Shown: positions 20,311 through 30,800 of the stretch, piece after piece
Layout of the letters: each line of letters opens with the position of its first letter
Position numbering within the stretch: position 1 is the first letter of the stretch
NCBI RefSeq assembly: GCF_003315035.1
Contig: NZ_QNRE01000001.1
Coordinates: 1,132,883-1,196,882, forward strand
Reading direction: 5' to 3'
Origin: Nocardia puris
Lineage (GTDB): Bacteria > Actinomycetota > Actinomycetes > Mycobacteriales > Mycobacteriaceae
Length of the DNA: 64,000 nt
The notes under the pieces: model-generated
Told to the model about the DNA's origin: nothing
The model's input: the letters and a program-made list of their open reading frames with translations, nothing else
The model's database searches: none
Program-made: the position numbers and the translations under genes

Positions 20311-21243
20311 ATGTCTGGCGAGCACACTGCTGACGCCGCCGCCGTGCAGGTGGTCAAGCTCGGTATGCACATCGGCGCGCAGGTCGACGGGGTGCGGCTC
20401 GGGGGTGACCTGGACGCGGCGACGGTCGAGGTGGTGCAGGCGGCGCTGAACGAGCACAAGGTGATCTTCTTCCGCAACCAGCACCACCTCACCGAGGACG
20501 GGCAGTACGAGTTCGCCGAACTGCTCGGCACTCCCACCACCCCGCACCCGACGGTCACCTCGGCGGGCGTGAAGAGTCTGGCCATCGACTCCCGGCACGG
20601 CCGCGCCAACAGCTGGCACACCGACGTCACCTTCGTCGACCGGGTGCCGCGGGCCTCGATCCTGCGCGCGGTCACGCTGCCCAGCTACGGCGGCTCCACC
20701 ACCTGGGCCTCCACCGTCGCCGCCTACAACTCGCTGCCGGACCCGCTCAAGCGGCTCGCGGAGAGCCTGCGCGCCCGGCACACCAACCAATACGACTACG
20801 CCGCCACCGCCGAGGACCGCGTGGACGACACCATCAAGGCCTACCGCCGCGAATTCGAGGCCACCTACTTCGAGACCGAGCACCCCGTGGTCGAGGTCCA
20901 CCCCGAAACCGGCGAACGCGCCCTGCTGCTGGGCGGTTTCGTGAAGGAGATCGTCGGCCTGCCGAGTTCGGAATCGCAGGCGCTGCTGCGCCTGTTCCAG
21001 GAGCGCGTCATCCGCCTCGAGCACACCACCCGCTGGAACTGGGCGCCCGGCGACGTCGCGATCTGGGACAACCGCGCCACCCAGCACTACGCGGTGGACG
21101 ACTACGACGGCCGCGAACGCCGGCAGCTCACCCGCATCACCCTGGCGGGCGAGGTCCCGGTGGCGGTCGACGGCACCACCAGCACCGTCATCGCCGGCGA
21201 CGCCCAGGGCTACGCCACCGGCCCGCTCACCCGCGCGGCGTAG
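20311..21243 (+). CDS. TauD/TfdA family Fe(II)/2-oxoglutarate dioxygenase
   Basis: This 310-residue oxygenase starts at ATG 20311 after GAGAGGAG. The iron ligands are His103 and Asp105 in SWHTDVTF and a distal His in [10 protein letters not shown]; the Arg of [11 protein letters not shown] binds 2-oxoglutarate. The overall pattern ([46 protein letters not shown]) is that of taurine/alkylsulfate dioxygenases, which free sulfur from organosulfur compounds. It is divergent from the NRPS; a tailoring role is possible but not supported by sequence. Confidence 0.88.
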   Translation: MSGEHTADAAAVQVVKLGMHIGAQVDGVRLGGDLDAATVEVVQAALNEHKVIFFRNQHHLTEDGQYEFAELLGTPTTPHPTVTSAGVKSLAIDSRHGRANSWHTDVTFVDRVPRASILRAVTLPSYGGSTTWASTVAAYNSLPDPLKRLAESLRARHTNQYDYAATAEDRVDDTIKAYRREFEATYFETEHPVVEVHPETGERALLLGGFVKEIVGLPSSESQALLRLFQERVIRLEHTTRWNWAPGDVAIWDNRATQHYAVDDYDGRERRQLTRITLAGEVPVAVDGTTSTVIAGDAQGYATGPLTRAA

Positions 21244-21365
21244 GGGAACACGCCGGTGCGTCTCATCCCGAATCCGGCGCCCGGCATCGTTTACCCTTCG
21301 ACGACCCGCGCGTCCGGTGCCTATCAGGCCGGTACCACCCGGTTCCGGCCGACGAGGGGAATCCC

Positions 21366-22010
21366 GTGAATCTGTGGAACTACGTCCGAGGCCGGGGCGA
21401 GGTGCTCACGTTCCTCACCTACCAGCACGCCTCGCTGGCGTTCCAGACCGTGCTGGTGGGGACCGTGCTGGCCGTGCTCATCGCCGTCGCGGTGTACCGG
21501 CTGCCGCTGCTCTCCTCGCTGACCCTCACCTCCAGCCGCGTCGCGCTGACCATTCCCTCGCTGGCGCTGCTGGCGTTGCTGCTGGTCCCGTTCGGGCTGG
21601 GCGTGGTGCCGTCGTTCATCATGCTGGCGTTCTTCGCGACGCTGCCCGTGATCGGCAACGCCATCGTGGGCCTGCGCTCGGTGCCGGAATCGGTGATCGA
21701 GTCCGCGCGCGGCATCGGCCTGCCGCGCTGGCGCATCCTGCTGACGGTCGAGTTGCCCATCGCCTGGCCGGTGATCCTCACCGGCATTCGGATCAGCACG
21801 CAGATGATCGTCGGCGTGGCCGCCATCGTCGCCTACGTGCTCGGCCCCGGCCTCGGCTCGCTGATCTTCAACGGCCTGTCCCGGCTCGGCGGCGCGAACG
21901 CCCTCGAGATGGCGCTGACCGGCACCATTCTCATCGTCCTCGTCGCGTTGGTGTTCGACGCGCTGCTCGTCCTGCTCGGACGCCTCACGATCGCGAAGGG
22001 ACTGTCATGA
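21366..22010 (+). CDS. Betaine/choline-type ABC importer, permease 1
   Basis: This 214-residue inner-membrane permease starts at GTG 21366 behind GAGGGGAA. The binding-protein-dependent transport domain includes the EAA-type loop (ESARGIGLPRWRILLTVELPIAWPVILTGIR). It is the first gene of a four-gene unit whose stops and starts overlap by ATGA. Partners are the ATPase at 22007, the second permease at 23278 and the binding lipoprotein at 24012. The set matches OpuC/ProU-like uptake of quaternary-amine osmolytes such as glycine betaine. Confidence 0.9.
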   Translation: MNLWNYVRGRGEVLTFLTYQHASLAFQTVLVGTVLAVLIAVAVYRLPLLSSLTLTSSRVALTIPSLALLALLLVPFGLGVVPSFIMLAFFATLPVIGNAIVGLRSVPESVIESARGIGLPRWRILLTVELPIAWPVILTGIRISTQMIVGVAAIVAYVLGPGLGSLIFNGLSRLGGANALEMALTGTILIVLVALVFDALLVLLGRLTIAKGLS

Positions 22011-23281
22011 CCGATGTGACCAGCCTGCCCGCCACCCCGGAACGCAACGTCACCGGCGCGTCCATCCGGCTCGACGGCGTGGTCAAGCGCTACAAGGGCC
22101 AGGACAAGCCCGCCGTGCAGCGCCTGGACCTGGAGATCGAGGCCGGTGACATCGTCGCGTTCGTCGGCCCGTCGGGCTGCGGCAAGACCACCACGCTGAA
22201 GATGATCAACCGGCTCATCGAGCCCTCCGAGGGCCGCATCTTCATCGGCGACCGCGACGTCACCAAGGAGGACCCCGACGAGCTGCGCCAGGGCATCGGC
22301 TACGTCATCCAGTCCGGCGGCCTGTTCCCGCACTGGTCGGTCACCAAGAACATCGGCGCCATCCCCCGCGTGCTCGGCTGGGACAAGAAGAAGATCGCCG
22401 AACGCACTGAATACCTGCTGGACCTGGTCGGCCTCGACCCGGCGGTCTTCGCCGACCGGCTGCCCAAGGACATGTCCGGCGGCCAGCAGCAGCGCGTCGG
22501 CGTGGCCCGCGCGCTGGCGGCCGACCCACCCGTCCTGCTCATGGACGAACCGTTCGGCGCGGTCGATCCGATTACGCGAGTCCGGTTGCAGGACAGCCTG
22601 ATCGCGATCCAGCACGAACTCGGCAAGACCATCGTCATCGTCACGCACGATTTCGAGGAGGCCACCAAACTCGGCGACAAGGTGCTGATCCTGTCGGAAG
22701 GCGGGCACGTCGAGCAGTACGCGCGGCCCGAGGAGATCCTCACCGATCCCGCCACGCCGTTCGTGGAGGAGTTCGTCGGCTCGGGCGCGAAGCTGGCGTA
22801 TCTGACCGTGCAGCGGGTGCGCGACGTCGAGCACGACGCGGTGACCACCGCGCGGATCGGCGAACCGTCCGGCGAGGTGATCGCCCGCGCGAAGGCCGCC
22901 GGGCACACCTGGGTGGTGGTCGTGGACAAGGCCGGGCGGCCGCGGTCGTGGCCTTCGCTCACCGAGGTGGCGTCCAAACCGGAGATCTCCGACTACCTCG
23001 ACCGGCGGCTGCCCGTGGTCGCGCGCTCCTCCACCCTCAACGACGCGCTCGACGCCATGCTTGCCGCCAGCCAGGGCGCTGCGCTGGTGACCGACGGGCG
23101 CGGCGCGGTGGTCGGATCGCTCAGCATCGGCGCGGTGACCGAGACGATCCGGGACAAACTCGCCGACGTGCGCAGCGACGAGGACGACCCGTCCTACTCC
23201 ACCTACGTCGACGGTACCGACACCACGCCGACCCCGGTGGTCGCCGCCGACGACGAACACGGATCGGCCGAACCGTCATGA
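22007..23281 (+). CDS. Betaine/choline-type ABC importer, ATPase with CBS domains
   Basis: This 424-residue ATPase has Walker A GPSGCGKTT, signature MSGGQQQRV, Walker B LLMDEPFGAVDP and the switch His in VTHDFEEA, so it powers the importer. Residues from about 290 onward form a CBS-pair region (PVVARSSTLNDALDAMLA and GAVVGSLSIGAVTETI), which in OpuA-type transporters senses ionic strength. ATG 22007 overlaps the preceding stop. Osmotic control of transport is known for the family and inferred here. Confidence 0.92.
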   Translation: MTDVTSLPATPERNVTGASIRLDGVVKRYKGQDKPAVQRLDLEIEAGDIVAFVGPSGCGKTTTLKMINRLIEPSEGRIFIGDRDVTKEDPDELRQGIGYVIQSGGLFPHWSVTKNIGAIPRVLGWDKKKIAERTEYLLDLVGLDPAVFADRLPKDMSGGQQQRVGVARALAADPPVLLMDEPFGAVDPITRVRLQDSLIAIQHELGKTIVIVTHDFEEATKLGDKVLILSEGGHVEQYARPEEILTDPATPFVEEFVGSGAKLAYLTVQRVRDVEHDAVTTARIGEPSGEVIARAKAAGHTWVVVVDKAGRPRSWPSLTEVASKPEISDYLDRRLPVVARSSTLNDALDAMLAASQGAALVTDGRGAVVGSLSIGAVTETIRDKLADVRSDEDDPSYSTYVDGTDTTPTPVVAADDEHGSAEPS

Positions 23282-24015
23282 ATCGCCTGCGCCGCTTGCC
23301 GATCGACGTCTGGTTCGAACCGCTGATCATCCTGGTGATCGGCGTCGGCTACGCGGTCTGGTACCGGTCGACCACGTTCACCAGCACCGAACAGGCCGCG
23401 CTCGGCTGGTCGAACCTGCGGACCACGATCGCCGAGCACGTGAAGCTGACGGTGGTGGCGACGCTCATCGTGGTGGCCATCGCGATCCCGCTCGGCATCG
23501 CGCTGACCCGGCCCGCGCTGAAACGGTTCGAGCCGCTGGCCGTCAATATCGCCAACATCGGCCAGGCGGCGCCCGCGATCGGCCTGCTGGTGCTGTTCAC
23601 CTTCTGGCTCGGCACCGGATTCCGCACGGCCATAGTCGGTCTCGTGGTCTACGCGGTGCTGCCGATCCTGCAGAACACGATCGTCGGGCTGCGGCAGGTG
23701 GATCAGCGCACCATCGAGGCCTCGCGCGGCATCGGCTATTCGGCGTCGCGCACGCTGTTCCAGGTCGAACTGCCGCTGGCGGTGCCGGTGATCCTCAACG
23801 GCGTGCGCACCGCCCTGGTGATCCTGGTGGGCACCGCGACGCTGAGCACGTTCATCGGCGCCACCAGCCTGGGCACGCTGATCACCACCGGCGTCACTCT
23901 CTTCCTGCCGAAACTGCTGATCTCCGGCGCGATCCTGGTCGGGTTGCTCGCGCTGATCATCGACTGGCTCGGCCGACTGGTGGAACTGGCCGCGACCCCG
24001 AGGGGTGTGTCATGA
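23278..24015 (+). CDS. Betaine/choline-type ABC importer, permease 2
   Basis: This 245-residue permease starts at ATG 23278, which overlaps the ATPase stop. It contains an EAA-type loop (EASRGIGYSASRTLFQVELPL is split around 150-170) and about five transmembrane helices. Presence of two distinct permeases matches OpuB/OpuC and mycobacterial ProW/ProZ systems, where they form a heterodimeric channel. Confidence 0.9.
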   Translation: MNRLRRLPIDVWFEPLIILVIGVGYAVWYRSTTFTSTEQAALGWSNLRTTIAEHVKLTVVATLIVVAIAIPLGIALTRPALKRFEPLAVNIANIGQAAPAIGLLVLFTFWLGTGFRTAIVGLVVYAVLPILQNTIVGLRQVDQRTIEASRGIGYSASRTLFQVELPLAVPVILNGVRTALVILVGTATLSTFIGATSLGTLITTGVTLFLPKLLISGAILVGLLALIIDWLGRLVELAATPRGVS

Positions 24016-24980
24016 GAGCGCGTTGGCTGACCACGGTGCTGGCCGCGACGCTGGCGCTGGCCGGTTGTGGCCTGGTGAGTTCGTCGGGCACGTTCCACGA
24101 CGCCACCCTCCCCGACGGCCAACGCCCGCTGGCGGGCGCGAAGCTGGTGGTGACCTCGAAGAGCTTCACCGAGGGCGTGCTGCTCGGCAAGATCACCGCC
24201 ACGTATCTGGCGGCGGCGGGCGCGTCGGTGACGGACCTGACGGGCGCGCCGGGTTCGGCGTCCTCGCGACAGGCCCAGCTCAACGACGACGCCGACGTGC
24301 TGTGGGAGTACACCGGCACCGGCTGGGTCAACTACCACGCCGAGACCGAGACCATCTCCGATCCGGCCGAACTCTGGCAGCGGGTCCACGACGTGGAGAA
24401 GCGCGACTACGACCTGGAGTGGCTGCCGCCCGCCAACTTCAACAACACCTACGCCTTCGGCGCCTCGACCCCGAACGCCGAACGGCTCAACACCCGGTCG
24501 CTCTCCGATGTGGCCGCGCTGCCGGTGCCCGATCGCACGTTCTGCGTGGACGACGAATTCTTCAGTCGCTCCGACGGTTTCCTCCCGATGCTGGAGAAGT
24601 ACGGCATCCCGTACAACATGCCGACGGGCGTGCCGTCGGAGAACGTCACGCGCATGGACGCGGGCGTGGTCTACACCGCCACGGCCAGGGGCGAGCCCTG
24701 CAACTTCGGCATGGTGTACACCACCGACGGGCGGGTGAAGAACCTGGATCTCGTTGTGCTGGAAGATGATCGGGAGTTCTTCCTGCCCTACAGCGGCACC
24801 GCCGTGGTGCGCGGGGTGATCCTGGAGGCCCATCCGGAACTGCGCACCCTGCTCGGCACCATCTCCGAGCGCCTCACCGACGATCTGATGCAGGAGCTCA
24901 ACGGCCGCGTCGACATCGACGGCGAGGACCCCTCCGACGTCGCCTATGACTGGCTGAAGAGCGAGAACCTGATCGCCTGA
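24012..24980 (+). CDS. Betaine/choline-type ABC importer, substrate-binding lipoprotein
   Basis: This 322-residue protein has a lipoprotein signal with lipobox LAGC (Cys at about 18), so it is anchored outside the membrane. The OpuAC-type fold starts with VTSKSFTEGVLLGKI and continues with VLWEYTGTGWVNY. The aromatic residues of such motifs often cage the quaternary amine. It is the last gene of the operon, and a strong hairpin follows at 24987-25015. Confidence 0.9.
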   Translation: MRARWLTTVLAATLALAGCGLVSSSGTFHDATLPDGQRPLAGAKLVVTSKSFTEGVLLGKITATYLAAAGASVTDLTGAPGSASSRQAQLNDDADVLWEYTGTGWVNYHAETETISDPAELWQRVHDVEKRDYDLEWLPPANFNNTYAFGASTPNAERLNTRSLSDVAALPVPDRTFCVDDEFFSRSDGFLPMLEKYGIPYNMPTGVPSENVTRMDAGVVYTATARGEPCNFGMVYTTDGRVKNLDLVVLEDDREFFLPYSGTAVVRGVILEAHPELRTLLGTISERLTDDLMQELNGRVDIDGEDPSDVAYDWLKSENLIA

Positions 24981-24986
24981 GTGCTT

Positions 24987-25015
24987 GCCGGGGACATCGG
25001 CGCGATGTCCCCGGC
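24987..25015 (+). terminator. Hairpin terminator after the ABC importer operon
   Basis: A perfect 13-bp stem (arm GCCGGGGACATCG) with a GCG loop starts six bases after the last stop codon. No T tract follows, but position and stability argue for termination or 3'-end protection. Confidence 0.6.
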
Positions 25016-25206
25016 GCGCGGCACATCGGGGCTGGAGGGCCCTTCTCGGTGAACATGACGCCGACGGGTGCGAACTCCCGGATCACGGTCGCCCGCACGC
25101 TCGTACACGGCAGCGACGGCCTGCGGCACCCGGCACGTGCTCGTCGTCGGAGCTGTGCCACACCTGACGCACGTGCCGCGCACCCGACCCGGCGCGCGTG
25201 CGTCCG

Positions 25207-25230
25207 AGGTGTCCAGGCCTCTGGACACCT
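25207..25230. promoter_or_regulatory. Perfect 24-bp palindrome upstream of the PucR gene
   Basis: AGGTGTCCAG-GCCT-CTGGACACCT has perfect 10-bp arms and lies 49 bases before the chosen GTG start of the PucR regulator. An extra half-like CTGGACCT follows at about 25252. It is most simply an autoregulatory operator. As RNA it could also form a stem. Confidence 0.55.
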
Positions 25231-25278
25231 CCTTCCGGGTGGATAGGGTGGCTGGACCTAGGGCGACGGGAGTCATTC

Positions 25279-26808
25279 GTGGTGCGGCTGGACCATCTCG
25301 TGAACGTTCTGGGCGGCTACGGCGTCCGGGTGTCGAGTTGCCCGGTGCCGCCGTCGACGGTGATTCGCGGTGTCGCGGTCCACGATCCGACCGGCCCGGA
25401 AGGTACGGCGGGCGATGTGTTCCTGGCTGTCGGCGCTCGGTCGCTGTCCGAAGCGGTGTCCGCCGCGCGGGCGGCACGGGCCGTCGTGGTACTGGCCCGC
25501 GACGGCGACGGCGAGCAGATGAGCGCCCCCGATCTCGCAGTGCTGGTGGTCGACCCGTCGGTGTCGTGGAGTCAGCTGGCCGGGGTGGTCTACGGGGTGG
25601 TTCTCGAAGGACGCGAGACGGCGGCCGGGCGCGGGCCGACCGACCTGTTCGCCCTCGCCGACAGCCTCGCGGGCACCGTCGGGGGCGCGGTCACCATCGA
25701 GGACCGGCTCGCGCGAGTGGTGGCGTATTCGAGCTTGAGCCAGGAGTCGGACCCCGCGCGTTCGGAGACGGTCCTGCGCCGCCGCGCGCCGGAGACATTG
25801 CGCGCGCTGTTCGAATCCCGGGGCGTCCCCGCGCATCTGGCGGCCTCCGACGAGCCGCTGTTCGTCGCGCCCGCACCCGGCCTCACCGGACGGATGGTCG
25901 TCGCGGTCCGCGTCGGACGCGAGCCGCTGGGGTCGGTGTGGGTGAGCACCCCCGCTCCGCTCACGGGCGACCGGCTGGCCGCGCTGGCCGACAGCGCGCC
26001 GACCGTCGCCCTGCACCTGCTGCGCTCCCGCGCGAGCGCGGACCTGGAACGCCAGGTGGAATCCGACCTGGTGATCCGGCTGCTGGAAGGCACGCCCGAC
26101 GCCGCGACGCTGATCGGCAGGCTCGGGCTCGCGCCGGGCACGCTGCGCGTGGTCGCGGTGCGCACCCGGGCGGCCGCCGACCGGCACGCCGGGCTGCTGC
26201 TGGCGTTCGAACACGCGACCATGGGCTTCGGCTGGTCGCGGCCGGGCCGCAGCGCGCTGACCGACAACACCGTCTACACGATCCTGCCCGCCGACCGGGT
26301 CCGCACCGCCCGCGAGTGGCTGGCCGGCCTGCGCGCCGGCCTGCCCGCGCACCTCACGCTGTGCGCCGGGATCGGCGCGGCGGCGTCGAGCGCGGACCTG
26401 AAGCTCTCCCGCCAGGAGGCCGACGAGTGCCTGGCGCTGCATGAACATCGGCCGTCGGTTTCCGTAACTCCGGCCTACGACGAATCGTGGGGCGACATCC
26501 TGCTGCAACGGCTGCGCGCCACCGCCCGGACCGGCCGGGTCCCCGCGCGCGGGCCGGTGGCGGAACTGCGCAGCCACGATCGGGCAAACGGCACGCCCTT
26601 CGTGGCGACGCTGCGGGCGTGGCTGGACGCGCAGGGCGATCTCACCGAGGCCGCCGACCGGCTGGGCGTGCACCCGAACACCGTGCGCAACCGGCTGCGC
26701 CGGATGAACGAGATCGCCGTCCTCGACCTGCACGACGCGCGGGCCCGCCTGGCGATGACGATCGACCTCGCAGCCGCCGAGGACGAGCCCGCTGTGGAGA
26801 ACCCCTAA
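25279..26808 (+). CDS. PucR family transcriptional regulator
   Basis: This 509-residue regulator has an N-terminal sensory part beginning VVRLDHLVNVLGGYGVRV (PucR N-domain), a central region with TVGGAVTIEDRLARVVAYSS, and a C-terminal PucR-type HTH (DLTEAADRLGVHPNTVRNRLRRM) near residues 455-480. GTG 25279 follows CGGGAG; the frame is open further upstream but without family sequence. PucR proteins control purine or other nitrogen and small-molecule catabolism. No target gene is evident beside it. Confidence 0.85.
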   Translation: MVRLDHLVNVLGGYGVRVSSCPVPPSTVIRGVAVHDPTGPEGTAGDVFLAVGARSLSEAVSAARAARAVVVLARDGDGEQMSAPDLAVLVVDPSVSWSQLAGVVYGVVLEGRETAAGRGPTDLFALADSLAGTVGGAVTIEDRLARVVAYSSLSQESDPARSETVLRRRAPETLRALFESRGVPAHLAASDEPLFVAPAPGLTGRMVVAVRVGREPLGSVWVSTPAPLTGDRLAALADSAPTVALHLLRSRASADLERQVESDLVIRLLEGTPDAATLIGRLGLAPGTLRVVAVRTRAAADRHAGLLLAFEHATMGFGWSRPGRSALTDNTVYTILPADRVRTAREWLAGLRAGLPAHLTLCAGIGAAASSADLKLSRQEADECLALHEHRPSVSVTPAYDESWGDILLQRLRATARTGRVPARGPVAELRSHDRANGTPFVATLRAWLDAQGDLTEAADRLGVHPNTVRNRLRRMNEIAVLDLHDARARLAMTIDLAAAEDEPAVENP

Positions 26809-26908
26809 CCGACCGGTGCCGAACTGTGCCGATCGGACAAGCCCACCGGGTCCGAACCGGGCCATGATGGCGGGAACAGCGCATTTCGCCCGGCAGCAGG
26901 AGGTGACC

Positions 26909-26983
26909 ATGGCACGCACGGCGAGACGGCTCCGTCCGGAGCGCACCCCGTGGTGTCCGCCTCCGAGCGCGCCACCGGGCTGA
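26909..26983 (+). CDS. Possible 24-residue leader ORF
   Basis: ATG 26909 sits five bases behind a perfect AGGAGG (26898-26903) and opens a 24-residue Arg/Pro-rich frame that stops at 26981-26983. It is followed by the strong hairpin at 27049-27088 and then by the Gre-like gene. It could be a leader peptide or the start of a decayed gene; the peptide itself has no recognisable family. Confidence 0.3.
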   Translation: MARTARRLRPERTPWCPPPSAPPG

Positions 26984-27048
26984 CTTCCGGAGCCATTTCC
27001 CCCGATCCGCGGGAGCCGGATGCCTCGATGCCCGGCGCCGCGGACTTC

Positions 27049-27088
27049 GCCGTCAGGGCGGCCCCCTCCTCCAGGCCGCCCTGACGGC
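27049..27088 (+). terminator. Strong hairpin upstream of the Gre-like gene
   Basis: Two perfect 15-bp arms (GCCGTCAGGGCGGCC and its complement) enclose a 10-base pyrimidine-rich loop. It may end transcripts from the small ORF or PucR gene, or act as a leader structure for the Gre-like gene, whose ATG is 40 bases downstream. Confidence 0.5.
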
Positions 27089-27128
27089 CTCCGCTGTTCC
27101 ACACCCCGACACACCCCGGTAGGGAGAC

Positions 27129-27596
27129 ATGACACCTGTCTGGCTGACGCCGCACGCCCGCGAACAACTCCAGGCCGAACTGGCCGGCCTGCTCGCCGCC
27201 GACCACGCCGAGGACGCGCACACCGCCGACGACGACCCGGCCGCCGCGCTCTACCGGCGCCGGACGCGGATCGGGCAGATCCAAGACCTGCTCACCAACG
27301 CCGTGGTCGGCGAGGACCCGCCCGACGACGGCATCGCCGAACCGGGCATGGTCCTCACCGTGCGCTACGACGGCACCGACGACACCGAGACCTTCCTGCT
27401 CGGCACCCGCGGCGCCGACGGCTCGCACCTGGAGATCTACTCCCCCGACTCACCGCTCGGCGCGGCGCTGGTGGGCGCGCGGCGCGGCGAGCGGCGCAGC
27501 TACACGGTGCCGAACGGGGCGCGGGTGCACGTCACCCTGCTCGACGCCGTCCCGTACGGCCGGGTCGCGGGCGCCGCGGTGAGCCGGGACGGCTGA
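27129..27596 (+). CDS. GreA/GreB family RNA polymerase-binding factor paralogue
   Basis: This 155-residue protein has a Gre-like layout: an N-terminal helical part (PHAREQLQAELAGLLAA to RRRTRIGQIQDLL, probable coiled coil) and a C-terminal FKBP-like domain with the hallmark SPDSPLGAALVGARRGE. Gre factors enter the RNA polymerase secondary channel and reactivate backtracked complexes, but divergent paralogues can inhibit instead. The coiled-coil tip is Asp-rich (EDAHTADDDP). It is a paralogue rather than the main GreA, judged by short length and divergence. Confidence 0.8.
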   Translation: MTPVWLTPHAREQLQAELAGLLAADHAEDAHTADDDPAAALYRRRTRIGQIQDLLTNAVVGEDPPDDGIAEPGMVLTVRYDGTDDTETFLLGTRGADGSHLEIYSPDSPLGAALVGARRGERRSYTVPNGARVHVTLLDAVPYGRVAGAAVSRDG

Positions 27597-27861
27597 TCCG
27601 CGGCCTTCCTGCCGCGCACGTCGATCCCGCGCTCCACAGCTAGCCCGGAGCAAATGCCCGCGGCACCCGCATCGCACGCCCGCCCGCGCGAGACCCGTCC
27701 GGCCGCGCGCCGGCGGCCGGTCACGCCGGCCTTCGAAGGAATACGTGCGGGTAACCCCGGAGTGCTGTGCACTTATGGACGGGGAGGGGGCAGACTACGC
27801 GTAATCGGGATCGAAACCCTCGCCCGACCGGGCCAGTGCATACGCAGGAAGGAGACGGCGA

Positions 27862-30800
27862 GTGTTCAGCCGCATCGCCATCGTGAACCGGGGTGAGGCC
27901 GCCATGCGCCTCATTCACGCTGTCCGAGATCTGGCCGCGGAGACGGGGCGGCCGATCGAAACCATCGCGCTCCACACCGATGTCGATCGCCACGCCACCT
28001 TCGTCCGGGAAGCCGACGTCGCCTACGACCTCGGCCCCGCCGCCGCCCGCCCGTACCTCGATCTCAAAGCGCTCGAGCAGGCGCTGGTCACCACGAAGGC
28101 CGACGCCGCGTGGGTCGGCTGGGGCTTCGTCGCCGAGGACCCGGCGTTCGCCGAGCTGTGCGACCAGATCGGCGTCACCTTCGTCGGGCCCAGCCCCGAG
28201 GCGATGCGCAAGCTCGGCGACAAGATCGGCGCCAAGCTGATCGCCGAGGAAGTCGGCGTGCCGGTCGCGCCGTGGAGCCGCGGCGCGGTGGACACCGTCG
28301 AGGACGCCCTCGCGGCCGCCGAGCGGATCGGCTACCCGCTGATGCTCAAGGCCACCGCCGGTGGCGGCGGGCGCGGCATCCGCGTGATCACCAACGAGGC
28401 CGAACTCGTCGACGCCTACGAACGCACCAGGCAGGAGGCGGTGCGTGCGTTCGGCAGCGGCGTGGTCTTCCTGGAGCGGCTGGTCACCGGCGCGCGGCAC
28501 GTCGAGGTGCAGGTCATCGCCGACGGCCAGGGCACGGCCTGGGCGCTGGGCGTGCGCGACTGCTCGGTGCAGCGGCGCAACCAGAAGATCATCGAGGAGT
28601 CGGCCTCGCCGGTGCTCTCCCCCGAGCAGACCGCCGAACTCAAGGCCTCCGCCGAGCGCCTGGCCGTCGCGGTCGACTACCGCGGCGCGGCGACCGTCGA
28701 ATTCCTCTACCACCCGGGTGAGCGGCTGTTCGCCTTCCTCGAGGTGAACACCCGCCTGCAGGTCGAGCACCCGATCACCGAGTACACCACCGGATTCGAT
28801 CTGGTCCGCGCCCAGCTGCACGTGGCCTCCGGCGGACGCCTCGAGGGCGAGCCGCCGGCCGAGCGCGGCCACGCCGTGGAGGCCCGCCTCAACGCCGAGG
28901 ACCCCGACCGCGACTTCGCGCCCGCCCCGGGCCGCATCGCGCGCCTGGATCTGCCCGCGGGCCCCGGCATCCGCGTCGACACCGGCGTCAGCGAGGGCGA
29001 CACCATCCCCGCCGACTTCGACTCGATGATCGCCAAGATCATCGCCTACGGTCACGACCGCGAGCAGGCGCTGGGCCGGCTGCGCCGCGCGATGGCGCAG
29101 ACCACCGTCGTCATCGAGGGCGGCGCCACCAACAAGAGCTTCGTGCTCGACCTGCTGAACCAGCCCGAGGTGATCGACGCCAGCGCCGACACCGGCTGGA
29201 TCGACCGGGTGCGCGGCGAGGGCAGGCTGGTCTCGCAGCGGCACTCCACCGTCGCGCTGGCCGCGGCCGCCATCGACGCCTACGAGGAGGACGAGCGCGC
29301 CGAGCGCCACCGCCTGCTGTCCACCGCGTCGGGCGGGCGCCCGCAGGTGCAGCACGAGAGCGGCCGTCCGCGCGATCTCAAGCTGCGCGGCGTGGGCTAT
29401 CGCGTGCGGGTCGCCCGGATCGGCGCGCACCGGTTCCGGGTCGGCATCGAGGCGGGCGGCGACGTGCGCACGGCCGACGTGGATCTCGAGCGTTTCGACG
29501 AGCACACCGGCCAGATCGTCGTCAACGGCACCCGCTACCGCCTGACCACCGCCACCCACGGCCCGATCCACCTGGTCGACATCGACGGTGTGGCGCACCG
29601 GATCAGCCGCGACGAGGGCGGCGTCGTCCGCTCGCCCGCGCCCGCGCTGGTGGTCGCCACGCCGCTGGAGGTCGGCGCCGAGGTCGAGGCGGGCGCGCCC
29701 GTGCTGGTGCTGGAGTCCATGAAGATGGAGACGGTGCTGCGCGCACCGTTCCGCGCCCGGCTCAAGGAGTGCGCCGTCACCGTCGGCACCCAGGTCGAGA
29801 CCGGTGCGCCGCTGCTGCGTCTGGAGCCGCTGGCCGAGGACGGCGTGGAGGCCGAGGAGTCGACCGGCGCGGTGGAGCTGGATCTGCCCGCCGAACCCGC
29901 GACCGTGCAGCCGCACGAGCGCATCTCGCGCGCGCTGCAGGATCTGCGCAGCCTGCTGCTCGGCTTCGACGTGGACCCGCACGACGACCGTCGCGTGCTC
30001 GACGACTACCTGGTGCTGCGCCGCGCCGCGATCGAGGACAACCGCAGGCCGCTGGCCGAGGAGCTGGAACTGCTCCAGGTGTTCGCCGATCTCGCCGAGC
30101 TGAGCCGCGACCGGTCCTGGGAGGACGAGGGCGGCCAGAGCCACGTGCACAGCGCCCGCGAGTACTTCCACACCTACTTGCAGAGCCTCGACGTGGAGCG
30201 CGCCGGCCTGCCTGAGTCCTACCGGGCCAAGCTGGCGAAGGCACTGGGGCACTACGGCATCGAGGATCTGGACCGCACGCCCGATCTCGAAGGCGCGGTG
30301 TTCCGGATCTTCCTCGCTGCCCAGCGACCCTCGGCCACCGTCACGATCGTGACCACGCTGCTGCGCGAATGGCTGGGCGAGCCGGTGCCGGACCGCGCGC
30401 TGCAGGAGCCGGTCGGCCTGGCGCTGGAGCGCCTGGTCGCGGCCACGCAGGTGCGGTTCCCGGTGATCGCCGACCTCACCCGAGGCGTGGTGTACGCCTG
30501 GTACGGCCAGCCGCTGCTGCGGCGCAACCGCGCCCGCGTCTACACCAACGTGCGCAAGCACCTGAGCCACCTGGACGCGAACCCGGCCGCGCCCGATCGC
30601 GCCGAGCGCATCGCCGACATGGTGCGCAGCACCGAGCCGCTGGTGCGCCTGCTCGGCCAGCGCCTGGTGCGCGGCGATCTGGACAACACCGTGATGCTCG
30701 AGGTCCTGACCCGCCGCTACTACGGCAACAAGGGCCTGTCCGAGGTGCGCACCCAGCAGGCGGCGGGCACCACGTTCGTCATCGCCGAGCGCCGCGGCAC

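Noticed and set aside
20311..21243. TauD-type dioxygenase as an isonitrile-forming partner of the NRPS
   Set aside because: Thioesterase, free carrier protein and acyl ligase genes of isonitrile lipopeptide clusters are absent, and the sequence looks like taurine/alkylsulfate dioxygenases. Co-function with the NRPS remains possible but unsupported.
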